From: Blastomussa wellsi
Taxonomy: Eukaryota > Cnidaria > Anthozoa > Scleractinia > Plerogyridae
DNA length: 64,000 nt
Reading direction: 5' to 3'
Assembly: GCA_947652115.1 (NCBI GenBank)
Contig: OX393562.1
Location: 26,582,407-26,646,406, forward strand
Part shown: in pieces, positions 12,582 to 26,300 of the stretch
Layout of the letters: every line of letters begins with the position of its first letter
How positions within the stretch are numbered: position 1 is the first letter of the stretch
Position numbers and translations under genes: made by a program
The notes under the pieces: generated by a model
Seen by the model: the letters and a program-made list of their open reading frames with translations, nothing else
Databases searched by the model: none
What the model was told of the DNA's origin: nothing

Positions 12582-14207
12582 TTTACAAGCTGTCGTGAGA
12601 TCGACAAATACTGGGTCTTTATGGCTCTCGACTCGTGAAGGAGCGCTTTCACCGATAGCGGCAAACCAACATGTACAATGATTGTTTACCTTTTTAGGCT
12701 GTGAGGATGATTATGGATGGCGAGGATTAAAATGAATCTCAAACGCACCACCTTGAAAACATGCGATGAAGGTCAAGTTTCCAAGGATGTTTCAATGCTA
12801 GTTTTGTCGTAATCTTGACTGGCTCAAGTGACGATTTCCTTTATTTGGGATTCATTAATGATTTCATTTAATCAAATAAGGGAATATTTTTAATGTAGTT
12901 TTATTTGCGCAGCATTTTTGTGTGTTAAAGGCACACTGCATTGTTAGAACAGCTGTCATTGAAAACAACTGCCGAAACCTTAACATTACTTTTGCAATGG
13001 TGCATTTAACATCTTGAATCGTACAGGTTTTGTTTTAAACAGTCACTGTTGAGCCTTTCTAAAGGAGCGTATTTTTTTGTAAAATACATTTTATAACTTA
13101 AGAGTCGAACTTTGGATTGTTGAGGAAAAACGTTCACAGCAATAGCACCATCTACGTTCTATAAGCGACAAACCAATACCATAAGAGTTTGTCTGGATTT
13201 AGGTGACTTAAAATTGGGCGTACTATGAAAAAATGTATGGATTTTTTTAAATCAAACGTAAAATACCTTCTTTTCCCTTTTTAAAATAACAATACGATCG
13301 AAACCTTGCCTTGTGTCGTTTTTGGAAATTAAAATAGTACGCTTTGGTCATGAGCACGATCGAAGCTGTCCTTATAGACGCAATAACAATGAGGACACCT
13401 CTGTATAACACTCTCATTTTTTTCCCAGACAAACCATTAATGGGGCCATCATTCCAAGTCGGAACAACTTCTACACTTGGGAAGCTTTCAGTGATATATA
13501 CAAACTGTTGCTGCCTATGTAACCTGCGATCAGGCCTCTGAGATGATAAGTAGGGCATGATTGCAGGTTACTGCCTATGCAGTAACATTCCTTTGAAGGG
13601 TCGAAAGCTGCGCAAGTTCTGCCCCTGGTTGACCTGACTGACCCTGACTACGAACCTGAAAATTCCTACAAATTCTTCCTGGACATTATCCACTAAAGTG
13701 AAAAGCTTAAAATAACTAAATTAATAATGTTTTCGTTTTCTTTTCTGATCGCAATTGAGTCACACTGGAATGCCATATGCCTTAAGTCTGTTGCATATCA
13801 TATGGAGAAATGATTCAGATGAGGGATAAGGGATTCACACTTCGATATCACGAAGATCAAGTATTCTCATGCACGTCTATCTTATTTACAAACCCTGTAA
13901 AAAGCACCTTCACAAGAGGAAATGCTTATGTGTGCCAGGTTCGACAGTAAAACACAAAACACCGCATAGATACTAAACTGCTTTTGTCAATTAGTCTTTG
14001 AGTGAAGATTAAGTGTAATGTATATAAAGTTTTGTTTTATTTACATTGTCATTTACATGTGCTATGAGGTAGCATTCTGCCATTTGTAATAATAATAATA
14101 ATATATTTTGTTAATAATATGCATTCGATTTTGATAGTTATGACTTTCAAAATTCCACCCTGAAGAAGGCAGCACTGCGAAAACGTCGGTGAACAAAGAT
14201 CGCACTT

Positions 14208-14608
14208 AAAGGGACATTGTCACGCCTGATATATATTTTAATACGTATGTTCTGTAGCTTGCTGTAATCATGCTTTATTGTCTTACAATAAAAGGAGAAA
14301 AATGCTGAAAGTGGTGGAAGCAAAGGAATATCAACTGAGAAGAAAAAAATAGCTATTAAAAGATTCAAAACTTCACCAGAATTTCAGCTTTCATTTCTGG
14401 ACATCCTGTCCAGAAATCAATTTTGATGAATTGCAATCCACTTCCATCCTTGTAATCCTGTACTATTTCCCCCAAAATACCTATTCTATCTTGCTCTGTT
14501 GGATCTTTTTATCAAATTTATTCGTGTATTTGTTGGCATTTGGCACAATAATATGGAAAATAATTAGAACATAACAATTTCTATAATCAGGCGTGACAGT
14601 GTTCCTTT
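14208..14608. mobile_element. MITE-like element with 23-base terminal inverted repeats
   Basis: The left end at 14208-14230 (AAAGGGACATTGTCACGCC...) and the right end at 14586-14608 are complementary with two mismatches. The interior is non-coding. Words such as GGGCATTGTCACG near 7671 and GTGACAATGCCC near 50366 suggest related copies. Confidence 0.72.
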
Positions 14609-15030
14609 AATAGTGTTGAAGATACCAAAAACCTGAGCAAGACGCTACGCAGTTTTAAACAATATTATCAACTTGCTAGAGACGTAGCCGAGAGCAACTC
14701 TAGCTTCTTGAGTGCTCTCTAGACTTCCCAACTGTTCCACATCTCGATGGACGCACGACTGACATGAATCAATGGCTGTTATTGCAGTTGAGCCTGCGAT
14801 AATATATTCCGAGAAATTGCAATAAGAGCCATTTTCAACAAGGTATGAAGAGATATTCCCTCTGCTGTGCGTTGTTCACGTCATCAGCGTGCACAACAGG
14901 AATATGAAGTAGCCGCGCGCAATTGAATCTGATAACATGAATTTAATAGCGATGTTATAAATGAATCTAATACTAAATTTAAAATGACCTAGTTCGGCAC
15001 CACTCTCCCTATACCTCAGTTACTAGTAGG

Positions 15031-15173
15031 CCACTTTCGATATATTAAAATTAAGCGTGATAGCGAGGCATAGATGATACAAACAAAGAAAATATGAAGC
15101 ATGTTTATTAATTTCTTTTGTTCGTATCATCTAGGCCTCGCTATCAAGCTGAATTTTAATATAGCGACAGTGG
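15031..15173. repeat. Foldback (hairpin) element
   Basis: The arm at about 15041-15080 (TATTAAAATTAAGCGTGATA...) pairs with about 15124-15163 with few mismatches. The outer CCACTTTCG and CGACAGTGG also nearly pair. Confidence 0.72.
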
Positions 15174-15899
15174 CATATTAAAGCATCCAAGCATCCGACC
15201 TGAGGCTATGGAGCCTGAATTTGTCCTTTTCCCACGCTCGTCATTGCTCGGTGCACCAGATACACCACTGACCAACAAGCGTTACTGACAGCGCTAGCCT
15301 AGTGAAGCTTCAGTTTATTTTGTTAAATAAAGGAGGTCCTTTGCGCAAAAGACCAATAGCGAAGTGCGCGTGTGACGTCATGAATCAGGCAAGATTCAGA
15401 GAAACACTTTTGAAACGAAAACTTCGCTTCTCTTTACAAGTGGTCTGCTCGTGATTGTATATACTGCTCACGAATGTTTTTATTTGAGCAAAGGTCACAT
15501 AATTTGCCATGTAATCAGCAAGGAGTCGTCACTTTTCAGAAATATTATAAATTTAATGTCTCCAAAGAAAGTCTTCGAGCATACAAACGTCACAGCGGGT
15601 TTTAATTAAACGACTTTGTAAATGGTCAAACTTTTGGCCGATTCATTTGCCTTGCACGGTTCAATAAGTTCTTTCCTGCCCAGCGTTTTGAATATTTTTT
15701 GAACTAATCATAGCGGATTACCCCCTGAGATAACCTCCTGCAGCTCAAAACCACATGTTGCATGTGTGAACCAGTGCGTGAAATATTCAATCTGCGAGTT
15801 TGCACACGGCTTTTGTGTGGTCAATAGCTCACCAGCAATGCTATGACTGGCCACTTCCCATAATAAGTCGAATAACACCTCCCACAGTCAGAGCCACGC

Positions 15900-15907
15900 T
15901 ATATAAA
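15900..15907 (+). promoter_or_regulatory. TATA-box candidate upstream of M3
   Basis: TATATAAA lies about 35 bases before ACATCAGTTA, a plausible transcription start. A strong donor-like TTTAG/GTGAGT follows at 16455. This would make about 15935-16455 an untranslated first exon of M3, whose start codon is 2 kb further on. No acceptor joining it to the 18441 exon is clear, so the link to M3 is tentative. Confidence 0.28.
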
Positions 15908-17141
15908 CTGCAGGTTTTTAGAGCACATCAGTTAATTCGTTATTTTGGGTGCTGTTAATGGATAATCAAATGTAACAAGTTACAAGGGCCTTTTTAATCT
16001 TTCGTTCGTTTGTTTGTGTTTTGGAACAACAAAGCGTGGAATTTCTGTTGAAAACACTGTGCCAACCTGTTTGATTGTCAGATTTTTGCTACTACTGGTA
16101 CACGGTCGATTAAGTATTTGCTTCGATAAACTGGCGAGTTTGATTCTTCAACTCAAAACCGGATAATCAAAGCTTTGAAAGAAAGCCCAATCCGATTTTC
16201 CCGCCCTTTTCCCCATTCGTCGATGGTGCTCGGAATCGAGGTTCTGGACTTAACTTGAAGCTTCTAAATTTAGCAAGAACAAAATCAGCTGATTATCATG
16301 AAAAATTCATAAACCAGAAATAGCCTTCCTTCTCGATTTTAACCAAACGGTTGACGTAATTTTGATTCTTAGAAGGCTAAAGTTTTAGCTTTCCTAACCT
16401 CTCAATCGAAAATTTCGCAACGATGAAGGAAACAGACATTCTGCGTTAACTTTAGGTGAGTTAAGTTGTGATTTTCTATTTGTGAGCGTGATAAACTGCA
16501 TTGATCTTTTAAACGATCTATTCATCTTACCGATTGCTGATTTATTTTGGCCCTTGTCACTTTCTTACGAAAACCAGCACAACGAATCTAAACGAAACCT
16601 AGTTAAGGCAATTAAGCCTGTAATAAGGCCTACAATAACCTATAGTATAGCCAAAATTTGCAACTTCGCTGCTCTTCCTTTCCTTATTATCGTACAGTGA
16701 ACTTTAGTGGCGAGTATTTTATTTTGCCGCAAAAGTCACGAAAAAGCCGACTGCGAATCCTAACGCCTTGGACACAAAAATCTGAGTGATACTAATATTC
16801 ACCAGGATTAATGAGGACAGACCGTGTGCAGTGGACCTCCGCCAGGGTTTTGATTATCTGCGTTGACAACTGAATACGGTTAGGTTTATCCCAGCCTTAA
16901 AGCGCTGTCACACTGTCAGACGCTAACAGTTTACGACAAGCTTGTCAAGAAAAATTGCATGTTATTGTATAATTGATCGTTCGTTTGGGTAATCCACTTA
17001 AGTCATTCCCTTCACTCATGAGTACGATGAGTATAAGCCGTGAATACCTGGAAATTTAACGCATGAATTAGTGTCCCCACCGCAACACTTTGTCTAGAAC
17101 AAAGGCACTTTTAATGTTCAACTTAAATCTGCAAAATACAG

Positions 17142-17250
17142 GAGGCGAGCGTGGCCTGGAGGTTAATTAAGGCGCTGGATTTGTTATTCGGAGGTCCCAG
17201 GTTCAAGCCAGTTCCTCCCTGCCTCTCTATTTGTGTTTTGTGGTCCTCCA
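17142..17250 (+). repeat. tRNA-like SINE segment
   Basis: GTGGCCTGGAGGTTAATTAA resembles an A box. CCCAGGTTCAAGCC, about 45 bases later, resembles a B box. The tail has been interrupted by the Penelope-like insertion that follows. It is not a functional tRNA, since no acceptor stem forms. Confidence 0.5.
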
Positions 17251-17253
17251 AGC

Positions 17254-17502
17254 TTTGTAAAAATAGAGGGGTATTAAAATTTCAAAAGAAACTGTGGTGC
17301 TGCGTCGGTGGAAAGTATAACTATATAATTTGGTTTTATCAACTGGGCTGATAATGTGAATTGGCCACCGTAAAGAGATTCAAGAGCTGACGTTTCGAGC
17401 GTTAGCCCTTCGTCGGAGTGAATCGATTCTTGAATCTCTTTACGGTGGCCAATTCACATTATCAACCCAGTTGATAAAACCAAATTATATTTGTAAAAAT
17501 AG
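17254..17502. mobile_element. Inverted Penelope-like terminal repeats flanked by a 13-base target duplication
   Basis: TTTGTAAAAATAG at 17254-17266 is repeated exactly at 17490-17502. Between them one copy of the Penelope terminal block runs to about 17422. A shorter inverted copy returns at about 17423-17489 (ATCTCTTTACGGTGGCCAAT and on). There is no coding sequence between the arms. This is a complete insertion event of a terminal-only, head-to-head product. Confidence 0.85.
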
Positions 17503-18440
17503 CCGACTCGTCAGCCTCCAACCAGCTGGGATCTGTAACAACATTTCTGTTTATGTTAGGTGTCCAAAATCAGCACTATTAAGTGTCCACAATTAGCCCA
17601 CTTAAATAAAGTGATTTATTTACTTATTTAGTTTTTGTAGTATTTAACAATCAGGGGAGTTTTGCTGGTTTTCTTTGGTCAAGGAATGTTAGTTCTCAAT
17701 CTTAATTTATTTAAATTTATATATTCTCTTTTTATTTCGTGGCGTACCTGTAAACTAGCTTTTTAGCTAAGCGTACTGACCACGTTAAATGTATTAATTT
17801 ATTGAATGTATTGAATTGACTGAGCAGCACAGTAGAGCCGCGCACGAAAAAAACGTGTTTCAAAGCAGCTTTGTAAAACGGCTGGTAGAAATGGAAACCG
17901 CAAAGTAAACGTTTCTTCATTCCGTATATAGCCACTGAAGAGTCTACATATAATAACTTAGCTCTTTAGTAAACAATGGATTAAATCGTTGTTATAATCT
18001 TCCTGTTGAGCTCTGGTCAGGGATTGAAAACTCGCGTTTTCGCTTAGTTGCGTAGTGAATGTTTGCCTGACACAACACTCCAATTAAATATGTTTGACTG
18101 CAGTCCCAGCCAAGTAGCAAAGCCTAGTTCAATTGGGCAATCGTCTATTAATATTTTGTTAGTAAGCCAAACTGCAAATGTTCCAGAGTGGGCTTCCGAA
18201 TTGGTGATATTAAAGGAAGTAAATAAATTAACAATCATATTTACCTAGCGCTCAGATACATCTAAGCGCTTTACAAATAATAGAAACCCATAGTGTTAAT
18301 TTTCAAAATTGAAAAAAGAAAAATAATTAACAATGGACCCTTGCTCGCATCAGTTTGGTCAGTGATTTATTTAAGTTTTTTTTTCTGTTTTCATGTTCTG
18401 CATGGACAAAGTTACGATTTGTGAGATTCGTGGATCTAAG

Positions 18441-21400
18441 ATGCTGCGTTTGATTCAGATTCTGTTGTGCCTGATGTTACACAAATCAACGAACAGAGCT
18501 CAAGGTTTGCATATGCTAATCAGTATAGACATAGAAAACTAGCTAACTCGGCATTGCTCTTTACAATATCCATATATGCTCAAAAAGGTAAAAGGTGAAA
18601 ATTTAGTACTGAAATAGCTACCTCGAGTTAATTATTGCACACATCCTAGATTTTGCGGTACTTCTTTTGATCAAAATCTGGCAATTTTTACAGTGAAAGG
18701 TGTTGTTTTCAGTAAATTACATGGGACGGTATTTTCAGTAAACTGACACAGGAAATACCGTAATGGACAAATAAAAATTGATTGCATATTCACAATGCAA
18801 AAAGAGGAGTCTACGACGTAGTTCTATTTATTTGCATTAACTTTAAAGGCAGTCTAAACTGTACTTTTATATTCCAGTATTTCAAATGTTTCTCATGGAC
18901 CAGAAAGGGGAAAACGCTCAAGTCCTGGACACCGTTAAGTTGCCAACCTGCACCCATTTGGACATCAAACATGACGTCACGTTGCGCGGTGGAATAAAGT
19001 CCGGGAATTTCACGAAGCTCGGTTACCTGAGAGACATGCAGACATGCGTGGATGCTTGTTGTCAAGATGAAAAGTGTGACGTGGCTTTTATGCCAGGCCA
19101 TGTCTGTTATTCAGTAAGCTGTTTTAGCGCGAAGCTTTGCGAAAGTATTCCAGCTGTGCCATCTACTGCAGCCAATAAGAGCGTGAGGATTTCTCACGTG
19201 GTTCGTGGCGGAGGTAAAGGAGATGATTTGGAGCAGTTTAAGAAAACACAAGGAATGGCAAAATACAGTAGGTTAAAATTCTTTCATTCAATATGTTGAC
19301 TCACTTCCTGTGAGCTGTGTCAGTTATAACAACAAACCATTAAGAATTAAACATTTTACACATTCAATTAATATTCCATATCACAAAAGCACCACGGCAT
19401 AAGGCATACTTTCAGCTACATATATCAGTATTGACTAGTTGATTAGGATCGTTTTTACCATATAAAAAGAGGAAAAAATGCTTTTCGCTGCATGCAAAGA
19501 TACTACTAATTCTAAGGAGACTTCTAAGAATATAAAGTAAAGCACAATGTAGTAATTTCACAAGCCCTTATTAGACCAACTTCGTTACAAGAATTTTATC
19601 CTGACTTTGGATAATTTGAATTTGAATTTTATTAACAGCTGATTACATTTGTTTTGTCTTCCAGCTCATAAAAACCTAGATCAATGCATACCAAGTCGAA
19701 TTATAACCAATCACACTCTAAGGGGAGGGAAGACATCTGGAGAACTTAAAGATCTTGGAATGGTGGAAAGCGTAGAGGATTGCATCGAAAAATGTTGCGA
19801 AGAAAAAACGTGCGAGGTAGCTTTCATTGTAGATGGCAAGTGCCATTCGGTCGAGTGTTATGGAGACGAGCTCTGCCAAACTTTGCCTGTGGAGGAGGAA
19901 GCGTTCTCTCCGACGGTTGTTTATATGAACAAGAGAAACGGCAATAGAATGAAGGATAAAGGTAAGACCGCTAAGCGGTTGTCACGGTTTCTGCAAATTA
20001 TGCCAGCAATCTTTCATATGGTGTAAAGTATATGAAATAATTCATATTTGAACTGCGGATGAAGTTGAGAAATGATCTTCCCAGTGAATTTCTAATATAA
20101 GCAATTGGATTGAAGAAGCCTGAAAAACTAAGGGAATGGAATGGTTATTTATTTGTCGTCTTTGTTTCTAGGTACATGCAGTTCGCCCTGCGTTTCAGGA
20201 GTTTGTACGGCTAAAGAAATGTGTACGTGTGATAGAGGGTTTGAAGGACCAAACTGCAATGTTACTGCTAGTACAGGTAATTTGAACTGGGAGGTGTAGT
20301 GATTTTATAATTCGGTCCCTTCCCGTATCCCGCCTTGAATTTGATGGGCGCGGTCTTTATTTGTCATCACATAAATAAACAAATTAATTAATTAATTAAT
20401 TAATTATCTCGACCAAATAATCTGCAGCCTTGACTTTTTGGTCAACCTGACGCAAATGGTGGAGATAAATTGTGATTCTTAATAATGACGCTTTGGTAAA
20501 TCAATTGAGAAATGCGAAGTTAAGGCAACTGAAAATCTATGTTTGATGACTATGACCTTAAACGCGCAACCGTGGAGTAAGTTCGACGACGTTAGGTAAC
20601 TAACACTTTGAGGAAATATTCCATTTGCCCAGAATCTTCGTTCTTACTAAGCGGTCGATATAATAGTTCCCTTGATTATGTGTAAAATTTGACTTGTCCT
20701 TAAATGTCAAAATCCACATTTCCGTTTAAAGGAAAAAGAATAAGACATGCATGTGATTGCATAAATCCCATACCAGGTATTTCGAGTTTAAAAATTTGTG
20801 TCTGCTTTTGGACGATATTTTAGGTTTCTGTGGATTGTCTGGCTGTGGCGAGTATGGTAAATGCTCGTTTAACGACACATGCGTTTGTGAGCAAGGATAC
20901 TTCGGGCACCTCTGCAATAGCACGCGTAAGTAAATGACTTTACTTTGAGTGATCTAAGAATCCACTTCAAGATCTTGCTGCACTGTAACAATAAACACAT
21001 TAACTATAGAGCCAAATTCAATTTTGAGGCTTTCAGTCTACGTTAGTGATGTACGAATTCTTCTTTCCATTTCAGTTATATGTAATCCGGCATGTAAAAA
21101 TGGAAGATGCATCGACAATTCTACCAATTCGACAAAATGTTATTGCGAGATAGGATGGGAAGGGCAGTTCTGTAACAAGACCAATGGAGGTGAGGAATTA
21201 TATGCATGCATGCTGGCTATTAATGGTCTCTTACGCAAAATGCTGATTAAAAATTTAATGCACGAAATCCATTCCCCTTTCTACTAAACTTAAAAGAGGA
21301 TGTTTTCAAATATTATTTTACTAAAGATTATTATTTCCGCTTTAAAATTGGAAAGGAGAGGAAGGGCAAATTTAATTTTATGATTGTTTACTGGGCCTTC

Positions 21401-23334
21401 TCTCTTCAATCCATTAAAATGATAAAACAGAGGATGGGAGTATTTCAGTCTTTACTGTAAATTGACCTCACTTTTTTATGTCAAATCATTATTCACTAAT
21501 CCGTAAGTTCGTTTAATCGGTTACTTCCTATTGATAACCTTGCTACGAAATAATAACAGCACAACGCTGACATGGTAGTGTGATGCATTTTCGTTACAAT
21601 TCTTAGATCGGAAAATTTATTCAACTTCAGGAGGAGAAGTGTTATTCACAAAAATGGACCAAGAAGCAGAGATGGATATCAAGGTAACAAAGAATATTAA
21701 AACATTCCTCTCTTTTTCTGAATGTTGAAAACGCAAACCACATACCCCCAAAAACGCTATACGAAGTATAACAAAAACAGGGTAATTGATAATGCAGTTC
21801 AAGCGTTTTGATTGATTGGCTTGGCCATCATGGTATATGAGCAATTATTAAAAACTAGCTGTGGTATATTGCATTTCCTGAGTTTTGATTGGTTGAGAGA
21901 CAATAGTATATGAGCTCATGTACCATTGACCTACCAAAAAGGTTCGTGTACGTTAGAAAGAATGCATTGTTGCAATGTTTGTACAATATTTTTGGGACGT
22001 TTTTAATAAAACAATTATTCCACTCGCGGTTGTTGGATATGAGATGGTTATAGCCAACTCGGCGCTATGCGCCTCGTTGGCTATCTACCATCTCATATCC
22101 AACGCGCGTTCGTGGAATAATTGTTAACTACATTATGCTCTAAAAAAAATGGTAAGCGTACGTAAACAAGTGTTTGGTATGAGAAGAAAAATAACGGATA
22201 CCGTTTCTGAAGATCTCTTTTACTCTAGAGATATTCAAGTTATGCAAATTACCTAAGTGATGACGCCATGCACTCAACCAAATAAATGAAAGCAAGATAT
22301 CTCAACCAAGGTGTATCAGAAATGTTCGACTCTTGGCACCTAGACTCTACTAGGTTTTGTCGACAATATGTGATTATTAATTATGTTCCCATGGCAACAT
22401 ACTGGGTTCCAGACCTCCCCGATGTTGAGGGCTTTCCTGGCTTTTTTTTTCGCATTCCATATATTTTGATATTTCTCACTAATACCTCATTTACGTGGTC
22501 TAGCAAGAATATGAATGTGTTACATAGTCTACTTGTCCTGGTTTTATTTTCACGGGCTGAAATTCACTAAAATATTGAAAACAGGACCGAGGGATCTGGA
22601 ACAGAGTGGGTTGCAATGGGAACATAATTGCATTATATCTGAAAGTGTGCAATCTTTAAAACTATTATTGTACCACGTCTCAATAATTTCTTCAGCAAAC
22701 TGATTGAGATTTATATAACCGATATCAAATTGGGATGAGTAAATGACGTCATCATTCCCCTAATTTACATGTTTTGTCGAACTTAAATAATCTCAGGAAC
22801 AAATAAAGATATTTTAAAAACGGCAAACGGCATTTTAAATCTTACACTGAATTCTATATTATGCAATTAAAAAATCCAAGTTCAAAATCATGCATAGTAC
22901 CAGTTTAAGTATATGAAATAATTCATATATGAACTGCGGATAGAGATGAAAGTGAGAAATGATCATCGCCGTGAATTTCCAGCTTAAACAATCGGTATAA
23001 AGAACCCTTAAAAAATTCAGGGCTACCCGTTAGAGCCCTGAATTTTTTCAGGTTTCATTTCCAACTCGGCGCTACGTGCACTCGCGGAAGTGTTAACTAG
23101 CCACTTTATATAGTTTTTAATTTTAATTAATCCAAAGTGTTTTATTTCTACTAGATTCATCAAATACCTTCAAAGTCGGCTGAATCGATCTCAGCTCTTG
23201 CTGTGGCGATAGGTTGTGGGGTGGCGGCTGCCATTGTTGGAACAGCCACTGTGGCGTTTATTGCGCGAAAAATTTTGGGTAAAAAATCTACAAATTATGA
23301 GTTACTAAGAACACCTATAAGACACAAGACATAA
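18441..23334 (+). CDS. M3: type I membrane protein with two MANSC and three EGF-like domains
   Basis: Eight exons, 18441-18504, 18878-19267, 19665-19961, 20172-20276, 20824-20925, 21076-21189, 21631-21683 and 23155-23334, give 434 residues. Residues 1-21 form the signal peptide (MLRLIQILLCLMLHK). Two MANSC domains follow, at 46-about 130 (TCVDACC, KCDVAFM, VCYSVSC) and 159-about 240 (DCIEKCC, TCEVAFI, KCHSVEC). Three EGF-like repeats follow, one per exon, at about 251-285, 286-319 and 320-357, with six cysteines each and endings such as CDRGFEGPNC and CEIGWEGQFC. Then come a short stalk, a transmembrane helix at about 389-412 (AVAIGCGVAAAIVG) and a 22-residue tail with YELL, a YxxPhi-type sorting motif. 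Introns 1 to 6 are all phase 1 and the intron before the membrane exon is phase 0. The exon 2 donor GTAGGT was chosen because it keeps phase 1. The domain set suggests an adhesion or recognition receptor; the ligand is unknown. Confidence 0.9.
20026..20130. repeat. Dispersed repeat, copy in M3 intron 3
   Basis: AGTATATGAAATAATTCATA followed by TTGAACTGCGGATGAAG and a GAGAAATGATC block recurs at about 22908-23010. Both copies are in M3 introns. The family is unidentified; it may be a SINE or MITE. Confidence 0.6.
22010..22125. repeat. Near-perfect hairpin in M3 intron 7
   Basis: The arm starting at 22010 (AACAATTATTCCAC, then GTTGGATATGAGATGGT) pairs with the arm ending at 22125, around a small loop of about 10 bases (GGCGCTATGCGC). 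It is a foldback element. Confidence 0.8.
22908..23010. repeat. Dispersed repeat, copy in M3 intron 7
   Basis: This is the second copy of the element at about 20026-20130: AGTATATGAAATAATTCATA, then TGAACTGCGGATAGAG, then GAGAAATGATCATC. Confidence 0.6.
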
Positions 23335-26300
23335 CGAATACTTTAGATTACGTTGTTTTATTGTTTCATATTCATAACGCGATATGAATGCATATTCCTG
23401 GTACTCACAATGAGGTCAGACAGATATCAGTGAAAGAAACTAACAATATAACAAATCGATCAATAGTATAAAAATAATTTTACCACATCATTTGCTATGA
23501 TATCCACATACTATTTAAAATCGGCAGTTTTATTTCCCTTACTATACATTAATTTTTGTAAGAAAAAAGGTTAACCGCAGAAAATATTAAAAGCGTGCAA
23601 AAAAGATTTCTATCGAGTTTGTCAATTTGATAACATTCAACAAACGTATAAAGCCAGTAAGGTGGAGAGTGACGATAATTCCTAATTATAACATCACGCA
23701 GCCTATCCATGTGTGTTTTGAAATTTCGCCAGTTAAACTGAAATGCCAAACTTGGTAAAAATAATTCTTTTTCTGAGTGGAGTAATTAAATATCACTTAC
23801 ACGTTAACAGAAAAAATTCTGGCCTAGAAACAGTTTTGCTATTGTTATCATTCCAAACGAATTATACTGACATTCATACAAGAATAAACGAGCATCGAGG
23901 AACTCGCCTAAAGTTCGAGATCTGATTCTTTCTCGGTGATTTCATATGAAGATATACTTCGAATAGGAAGATAAACAAGTGTAACTGTCATCTAATCCTC
24001 GGCCGCCCATAAAATGGAATTATTTCCTATACTCGTCAAAGGATTGGCTGTCATGGAAACGGTGGCTCTTGTTAGATCTAGAGGTAATGACGTCATTGAA
24101 TTTATAAGTTATTACCAGCATTGCGGAAACTCAAAATGTACAAATTTTTGCATAGATTTCATTTGAGCATAGCTCACACAGTTTTTGACCAAAATGTTTA
24201 CGATGCATGCAGTTACACTGCTTATCGTTCTAAGTTTCAGTGAAGGAATGACCTGACTTTAATGAACTATTTTAACTTATAAGGTTATTTTAGCCTTATT
24301 ATGCCAGATATGTAGATATGTAATTAGATGCAATATGTATGTTTCGAACAAAACCTTGGAAAAGTAAAATGCAATTCCACGGCTACGGTTGTATGTAAAT
24401 ATGGATCAATAAATGTAAGATGTATAAAAATTTATTAAATAAAGATAAAAGGAACCCAAAACATTCTTGTCTTGAAGTAGAAAATTTGAGTGATGACGTG
24501 ACGTTTCCATGACAACCAACTTCCCTCAGTAAGAGTAGAGGAAATTAGTTTTGATTGGCTGACCTTCAATGAAGCAATGTATAGTTGAAACACCAATAAA
24601 GCGCCCCACAGGCATTCCTCCATTGAAATTTTAAACAGCATGTGGCGAATTATTCATTCACAAAAATTCAGTGTATTATGTTATTTCTGAACTTTTTTAT
24701 ATAAACCCGTAAGCCTGGTTCACACTTGTAAGATAAGCATAACACACGTGAAATAAGCACAAGCATAAGCACAAGAAAAAAGGAAAATGTCCCTTCTTTC
24801 TTATGCTTATGGTTGTGCTTATTTCACTTGTGTTATGCTTACTTCACAAGTAGGGTTACGAGGTTATTTCCTGCCCGTTCCTTTCCCCACAGCTTCTTCA
24901 TCTTGACTGTGCGGTGAAAATGCAAAGATATTTCTAAAATATGAGACGAACAGGTCTAAATTACTACAAAGACAAATTGAGATCTCGCTTGGACTAAAAT
25001 TGGCAAGTCGAACAATATTTTTGAAAGTGTCTTTTAACTATTAAAACCGCAGTAAATGCATTAAAGATTTGACATTTTGTCAATAAAATTAGCATTTTGC
25101 ATATAATGCGCTTGATTGTAGTCGGTTTTGACTGGTCAATGGTCAATAGTCTTATTTCTTTCCACAATCATAAGTCGTCATCAAATCCCAAATGGTGGCG
25201 TGCGGGCTATTCAAAGCCCAATAGCAGATATTTTGAGACGGTACTCGTTGTACACCGTTACCTAATATATACTTTTCAAGACGTGTTTAAATATTGCTAT
25301 TCATATGTAATTTTGATTACGTAGAGGATCCAGACGGATGGAGGTCGATACGATAACGAGGAAGAAAATCGTCTGGTGCAAGGAGAGCCAAAGGAAATTC
25401 ACTGATATCAGCTCCCAAACAACACGCCGCATCGCCCCCCTGCTCCCCCCCTCCCCCCCCAAAAGAGGAGAATGAAAATTTTGACTCACGTCTTTCTTAA
25501 AAAAAGTTATTGGGAAAAGATTTCAGAAGTAATAATAATAATAGTTTATGACATGTTCAACATCCAGCATACTTAATGAATATCGCAAAATTTTACTAGC
25601 TTATCAATATTACATTTTTATTATATTGAAAAAAAGGCAAAATCTTTTGTTTCCTTATAAAGTTAAATATCTTAAAATAATCTTAAATGAAATTCTTTTA
25701 TCTGGGCATTCGTGGCTCAAGCACCTTGGGGCGCCAAAAATGCCAAATGAGAATTGGCTTTTGGCTTTTTGGGCATTTTTAAAGAAGTATTTATATCATA
25801 AAAATAGTCTGCATTCAGAATTTTCAGACACCAAGGAAATTACACTTTCCACCATTTCGTCGCTTAGAATACAAACAACATAAATTAGCTTAGACTGTAG
25901 TATGGAGAAATATTATTGTGACTACTAAAAATTAAAACAGCTTGCTGGGTGAGCCATCTACTTGAATACTTCAAGGAGTATTTTATAATTCCACTTGTCT
26001 TAAATACTGTTATTCTTTTTCGTTTTAGCGCTTCAATCTATTTTCTAATAAGCAATTGCATTTTTAATTAATTAGATACAAAATGCATTGCTATTGTGCC
26101 TAATTAATGTAATAGCAAAAAGGGAAAGTCTTATAGAAAATAAAATAAACTTTTGATTTTAAATTAAATTTATTTTTTCAGTCAGTTGATAAATCCTGAG
26201 GATTTTCCTTCACTTCGTGTCAATGTTTACCTAGTGATCACTTTTATTTACAGTGCCTGAAAAAATGCGAGCTGCTAACCACTTTAATGTTGGACGTAAA

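Larger units (their letters stand above)
12582..18440. other. Intergenic stretch between M2 and M3
   Basis: No coding gene was recognised. It holds an inverted-repeat element (14208-14608), a foldback (15031-15173), a TATA-like promoter candidate (15900), a SINE-like segment (about 17142-17250) and a Penelope-like terminal insertion (17254-17502). The short open frames here lack domain features and look fortuitous. Confidence 0.5.

Noticed and set aside
25548..25883. 111-codon open frame
   Set aside because: AT-rich composition (Lys, Ile, Leu, Tyr), no domain and no signal peptide; expected by chance in such sequence.
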